A stretch of DNA of 64,000 nucleotides from Microbacterium sp. 8M (GTDB lineage: Bacteria; Actinomycetota; Actinomycetes; Actinomycetales; Microbacteriaceae): contig NZ_LR733284.1 in NCBI RefSeq assembly GCF_902506375.1, forward strand, positions 3,224,222-3,288,221, read 5' to 3'. Under the pieces are notes generated by a model. It was not told the origin of the DNA. It ran no database searches and was given only the letters and a program-made list of their open reading frames with translations. Below, one piece after another: positions 62,096 to 64,000 of this stretch. The translations under genes and the position numbers were made by a program. How positions within the stretch are numbered: position 1 is the stretch's first letter; each line of letters begins with the position of its first letter.

Positions 62096-62977
62096 ATGAG
62101 CGTTTTCGGAAGGCGAAGGGCCATCGTCGCTGCCGCCGCACTCGTCACCGCTGCCGTCCTGACCGCGTGCTCGCCGGGCACCGGATCCAGCAGCACGCCG
62201 ACAGCAGGCGGCGACGGCAACCCGTACCACCTGATCAAGGCCGGGCAGATCCGCGTCGCGAGCGTCGGCGATCTGAAGCCGTACTCGTTCACGGACGCCG
62301 ACGGCCAGTACACGGGGTTCGACGTCCAGCTCTTCGAGGACGTGGCGCGCCGCATCGGCGTGAAGGACGTGGTCTTCACGGGCCAGGACTTCTCCGCGAT
62401 CCTGCCGGCCGTCGCGAACGGGCAGTTCGACGTCGGGGTCGCCGCGATCGGGATCACCGACGCCCGCAAGAAGACCGTCGACTTCTCCGACGGCTACCTC
62501 GCAGGATTCCTGACCGTCATGGCGAGCCCTGACGCGCACATCTCGAAGGAGTCCGACCTCGCCGGCAAACGCCTCGGGGTCGTCCAGGGCACCCTGCAGG
62601 AGCAGTACGCACTCAAGCACTTCACCAAGAGCGAGCTGGTGCGCTTCCCGGACAACAACAGCGCGATCGCCGCCGTCAACAACGGGAACGTCGTCGCGCA
62701 CTTCCTCGACTACGAGACAGCGAAGACCTATGCCGAGCAGTACGGGCTCGTCAACGCCATCAACGTCCCCTCCTTCGATGCGCCTGCCGGGTTCGCGATC
62801 GCGAAGGGCAACACCGCGCTCCGGGACGCCCTGAACAAGGCGCTGCGCTCGGCGATGGACGACGGCACCTGGAAGAAGCTCTACCAGAAGTGGTTCCCGG
62901 GTTCTCCGATGCCCGACCAGTACCTCCCGCCGAGCGAGCGCACGGCATCTCCGACCCCGAGCGCCGCGCAGGGCTGA
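62096..62977 (+). CDS. Amino-acid-type ABC transporter binding lipoprotein
   Basis: 293-residue exported lipoprotein: signal peptide ending in the lipobox LTAC, a serine/threonine linker, then a family-3 (polar amino acid) solute-binding domain ([57 protein letters not shown]). A tail rich in P, S and T follows. It is the first gene of a divergently regulated operon with a permease and an ATPase. The ligand cannot be read; LacI-type regulation may point away from common amino acids toward, for example, an opine-like or amino-sugar compound (guess). Confidence 0.92.
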   Translation: MSVFGRRRAIVAAAALVTAAVLTACSPGTGSSSTPTAGGDGNPYHLIKAGQIRVASVGDLKPYSFTDADGQYTGFDVQLFEDVARRIGVKDVVFTGQDFSAILPAVANGQFDVGVAAIGITDARKKTVDFSDGYLAGFLTVMASPDAHISKESDLAGKRLGVVQGTLQEQYALKHFTKSELVRFPDNNSAIAAVNNGNVVAHFLDYETAKTYAEQYGLVNAINVPSFDAPAGFAIAKGNTALRDALNKALRSAMDDGTWKKLYQKWFPGSPMPDQYLPPSERTASPTPSAAQG

Positions 62978-62985
62978 CCCACCGC

Positions 62986-63014
62986 GAGGCGCGGGCGATC
63001 GTCGCCCGCGCCTC
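62986..63014 (+). terminator. Intercistronic hairpin next to the permease ribosome site
   Basis: GAGGCGCGGGCGA and TCGCCCGCGCCTC form a perfect 13-bp stem with a 3-base loop between binding protein and permease genes. AGAGGAG, the permease ribosome site, begins two bases after the stem. It may act as a partial terminator or 3' stabiliser, giving more binding protein than permease. Confidence 0.65.
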
Positions 63015-63028
63015 GAGAGGAGCACATC

Positions 63029-63817
63029 ATGAACTGGCTCGACAACATCATCAAGACGTTCTTCGACTTCGGCGCGATGGCGCAGGTCCTCCCGCAGCTG
63101 CTGGGTATCGGGCTCGTCAACACTCTGATCATCTCGCTCTGCGCGACCGCGATCGGCATCGTTCTCGGGATGATCATCGCCGTCCTGGGCATCTCGAAGT
63201 CGCGCTGGCTGCGATATCCCGCCCGCGTCTACACCGACATCTTCCGCGGACTGCCCGCGATCCTCACCATCCTGCTCATCGGGCAGGGGCTGGCGAAGTT
63301 CAGCCAGCAGGTCTTCGGCCCGTCGCCCTATCCCCTGGGGATCCTCGCCCTGAGCCTGATCGCGAGCGCGTACATCGGCGAGATCTTCCGCGCCGGCATC
63401 CAGAGCGTCGACCGCGGTCAGCTGGAGGCCTGCCGAGCGCTCGGGATGAGCTACACCAGTGCGATGCGTCTGGTGGTGATCCCGCAGGGTGTCCGACGCG
63501 TGCTGCCGGCGCTGGTCAATCAGTTCATCGCCATCGTGAAGGACTCGAGCCTCGTCTACTTCCTGGGTCTCCTCGTCGGCGAGCGCGAGCTGTTCCGGGT
63601 CGGGCAGGACGCAGCCGTGCTCAGCGGGAACCTGTCGCCCCTCGTCCTCGCGGGCGTCTTCTACCTGGTGGTGACCGTGCCGCTCACCCATCTCGTGAAC
63701 TACTTCGACAACCGATTCCGCACCGGACGCCGCAAGGCGACGCCGCCGCGCAGCGGTCTCGAAGAGGTCGCAGAGCAGTCCCTCAGCCCGGTCTACACCC
63801 GAGGAGAGAACGCATGA
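63029..63817 (+). CDS. Amino-acid-type ABC transporter permease
   Basis: 262-residue membrane permease of the HisM/GlnP type with five predicted helices. The conserved coupling loop is QLEACRALGMSYTSAMRLVVIPQGVRRVLP, and IFRGLPAILTILLI is the typical TM2 region. The N-terminus is cytoplasmic-short (MNWLDNIIKTFFDFG). Only one permease gene is present, so it probably forms a homodimer. AGAGGAG precedes the ATG, and the stop overlaps the ATPase start (ATGA). Confidence 0.93.
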   Translation: MNWLDNIIKTFFDFGAMAQVLPQLLGIGLVNTLIISLCATAIGIVLGMIIAVLGISKSRWLRYPARVYTDIFRGLPAILTILLIGQGLAKFSQQVFGPSPYPLGILALSLIASAYIGEIFRAGIQSVDRGQLEACRALGMSYTSAMRLVVIPQGVRRVLPALVNQFIAIVKDSSLVYFLGLLVGERELFRVGQDAAVLSGNLSPLVLAGVFYLVVTVPLTHLVNYFDNRFRTGRRKATPPRSGLEEVAEQSLSPVYTRGENA

Positions 63818-64000
63818 CCTACACATCACCTCAGCCCGTCACCGACGGCCGCTTCTACAAGGGCTCCCGGCTCGAGATCCAGAACCTCCGAATGGCCTAC
63901 GGCGACGTCGACGTCATCCGGGACGTGTCGATCACCGTCGAGCCCGGCACCACGACCTGCATCATCGGGCCGTCCGGCTCGGGCAAGTCCACGCTGCTGC
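63814..64000 (+). CDS. ABC transporter ATP-binding protein, N-terminal part (cut by window edge)
   Basis: The first 62 codons of an ABC ATPase of the amino-acid (GlnQ/HisP) type. LEIQNLRMAYGDVDVIRDVS is the typical opening and the Walker A motif GPSGSGKST is complete just before the window ends. The start overlaps the permease stop by four bases after GAGGAG. It energises the importer encoded upstream. Confidence 0.93.
   Translation, partial: MTYTSPQPVTDGRFYKGSRLEIQNLRMAYGDVDVIRDVSITVEPGTTTCIIGPSGSGKSTLL

Noticed and set aside
1..64000. CRISPR arrays, insertion sequences, attachment sites, tRNA or rRNA genes
   Set aside because: I saw no regularly spaced repeats, transposase or integrase motifs, and no cloverleaf-like or rRNA sequence; a tRNAscan and ISfinder search would settle it.

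Overview
The window is chromosomal DNA from a high-GC Gram-positive bacterium. Very high G+C, frequent GTG starts, clear Shine-Dalgarno sites and many actinobacterial families (ECF41 and ECF42 sigma factors, phosphoketolase, DUF5996, DUF6510, Lpl-type sugar transporters without their own ATPase) point to Actinomycetota, most likely Microbacteriaceae close to Microbacterium. The taxon is inferred from gene content, not from a marker gene. I see no rRNA, tRNA, insertion sequence, prophage or CRISPR array.

Left part (1-15.5 kb): the tail of a short-chain dehydrogenase; a citrate/dicarboxylate two-component system divergent from a CitMHS transporter; a DNA-alkylation repair methyltransferase; an ECF41 sigma factor with its AhpD-like partner gene and a matching promoter; an ArsR sensor with a zinc-type CDF exporter; an ATPase; a membrane-anchored EEP-family protein; AmtB with a small HutD-like gene; an alcohol dehydrogenase; a fatty-acid desaturase; and an XRE-type regulator.

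Middle (15.5-30.4 kb): an ECF42 sigma factor with its DGPF/YciI partner and a matching promoter; phosphoketolase; a LysR regulator divergent from a three-gene operon (PLP decarboxylase-like enzyme, APC permease, universal stress protein); then small redox and regulatory genes, including a TetR/DJ-1 pair divergent from an NAD-dependent epimerase.

30.5-44.8 kb is a glycan-use locus. GH36 and GH27 alpha-galactosidases run leftward. GH95, an acetyl-xylan esterase-like enzyme, a ROK regulator and an enolase-superfamily dehydratase run rightward. A converging Lpl-type ABC importer (two permeases and a binding lipoprotein) completes it. A plausible substrate is a galactose- and fucose- (or L-galactose-) decorated, acetylated plant polysaccharide.

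44.8-64 kb: a molybdenum oxidoreductase/flavin reductase/DUF6510 unit; an MFS exporter; a Na+/H+ antiporter preceded by a strongly structured leader RNA; a GlxA-type regulator next to a frameshifted membrane DJ-1 protein; a PadR/hydrolase pair; the poorly understood ATP-grasp/alpha-E/transglutaminase operon; a small heat-shock protein; and a LacI regulator with two perfect operators divergent from an amino-acid-type ABC transporter that runs off the right edge.

Most transcription units are separated by perfect GC-rich hairpins, and many co-directional genes overlap by ATGA or GTGA, suggesting translational coupling. The most rewarding follow-ups are the antiporter leader RNA, the ATP-grasp operon, the two sigma-factor promoter matches and the three in-frame coding repeats.
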